Source: Flavobacteriaceae bacterium (lineage in GTDB: Bacteria > Bacteroidota > Bacteroidia > Flavobacteriales > Flavobacteriaceae). From it: 6,427 nucleotides of DNA. Of this stretch, positions 6,005-6,427 are shown one piece after another. The notes beneath the pieces were generated by a model that ran no database searches, had not been told where the DNA came from, and was given only the letters and a program-made list of their open reading frames with translations. The position numbers and the translations under genes are program-made. The stretch covers positions 1 through 6,427 of the forward strand of contig JABSPP010000100.1 of NCBI GenBank assembly GCA_013214275.1, written 5' to 3'. Every line of letters starts with the position of its first letter. The stretch's first letter is position 1.

Positions 6005-6427
6005 ATGAGCGTATTAGTAAATGCGAATTCAAAAATTATTGTACAAGGTTTTACAGGTAGTGAGGGAACATTTCACGCTGGTCAGATGATCAGCTATGGA
6101 ACCAATATTGTTGGAGGTGTTACCCCGGGAAAAGGAGGGCAAGAACACCTCGGTAAACCTGTATTCAATACCGTAAAGGAATCTGTAGATCAAGTAGGAG
6201 CAGATACCTCCATCATCTTTGTACCACCAGCATTTGCTGCAGATGCTATTATGGAATCTGCAGATGCAGGCATCAAAGTAATCATATGCATTACCGAAGG
6301 AATTCCTACCTCAGATATGGTAAAAGTGAAATCTTATATAGACGATAAAGACTGTACACTTGTTGGGCCCAACTGCCCGGGAGTGATCACACCAGAAGAA
6401 GCTAAAGTAGGGATTATGCCTGGCTTT
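6005..6427 (+). CDS. sucD: Succinyl-CoA ligase (ADP/GDP-forming) alpha subunit, 3' part cut by window end
   Basis: SucD is the CoA-binding, phosphohistidine-carrying subunit of succinyl-CoA synthetase in the TCA cycle, where it works with SucB/SucC. The frame is open from ATG at 6005 to the last base, giving 141 of roughly 290 residues. Visible motifs are QGFTGSEGTFH at 14-24 (CoA-binding Rossmann domain), GGVTPGKGG at 37-45, VPPAFAADAI at 73-82, ITEGIP at 96-101 and GPNCPGVITP at 121-130, with IMPGF at the cut. The catalytic His lies beyond the window, so integrity of the second domain cannot be judged. No partner beta-subunit gene is in the window. The start agrees with the usual MSVLVN-type N-terminus. 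The TATTTTTG box upstream suggests independent transcription from the lipid A genes. Confidence 0.95.
   Translation, partial: MSVLVNANSKIIVQGFTGSEGTFHAGQMISYGTNIVGGVTPGKGGQEHLGKPVFNTVKESVDQVGADTSIIFVPPAFAADAIMESADAGIKVIICITEGIPTSDMVKVKSYIDDKDCTLVGPNCPGVITPEEAKVGIMPGF

Overview
The window reads as a short chromosomal piece of a Bacteroidota bacterium, most likely a member of Flavobacteriia. Three things point there: AT-rich DNA, LpxC and FabZ fused into one protein, and starts without Shine-Dalgarno sequences but with Bacteroidota-type TAnnTTTG boxes before two of the genes. The gene order (HD hydrolase, lpxD, lpxC-fabZ, lpxA, efp, a second lpxD-like gene, sucD) is one I recall from flavobacterial genomes. 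All genes lie on the plus strand and the DNA is densely coding. The longest gap between genes is under 80 bases.

Bases 1-1105 hold an HD-domain phosphohydrolase of the dGTPase/SAMHD1-like superfamily. Its body is well conserved, but its N-terminus is not recognisable. The expected first part of the HD domain is missing or scrambled at the window edge.

Bases 1135-4344 are a tight lipid A block: lpxD, lpxC-fabZ (8-base overlap) and lpxA (2-base gap). LpxA puts a 3-hydroxyacyl chain on UDP-GlcNAc, the LpxC half removes the acetyl group, and LpxD adds the second 3-hydroxyacyl chain. FabZ uses the same 3-hydroxyacyl-ACP pool for fatty acid elongation, so the block holds both branches that compete for that pool. 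A TACTTTTG box ends 6 bases before the lpxD start, which suggests an almost leaderless transcript.

Bases 4358-4921 encode elongation factor P, 13 bases after lpxA. Bases 5001-5927 encode a second, shorter LpxD-like acyltransferase. It keeps the main catalytic His but has lost other residues typical of LpxD, and it is the least explained gene here.

Bases 6005-6427 are the first half of sucD (succinyl-CoA ligase alpha subunit), cut by the window end. An AT-rich hairpin and a TATTTTTG box before it suggest that a separate transcription unit starts there.

I found no mobile element, CRISPR array, tRNA or rRNA. The window is mostly conserved core metabolism. The observations most worth a second look are the divergent LpxD paralogue, the broken start of the HD gene and the possible leaderless lpxD start.
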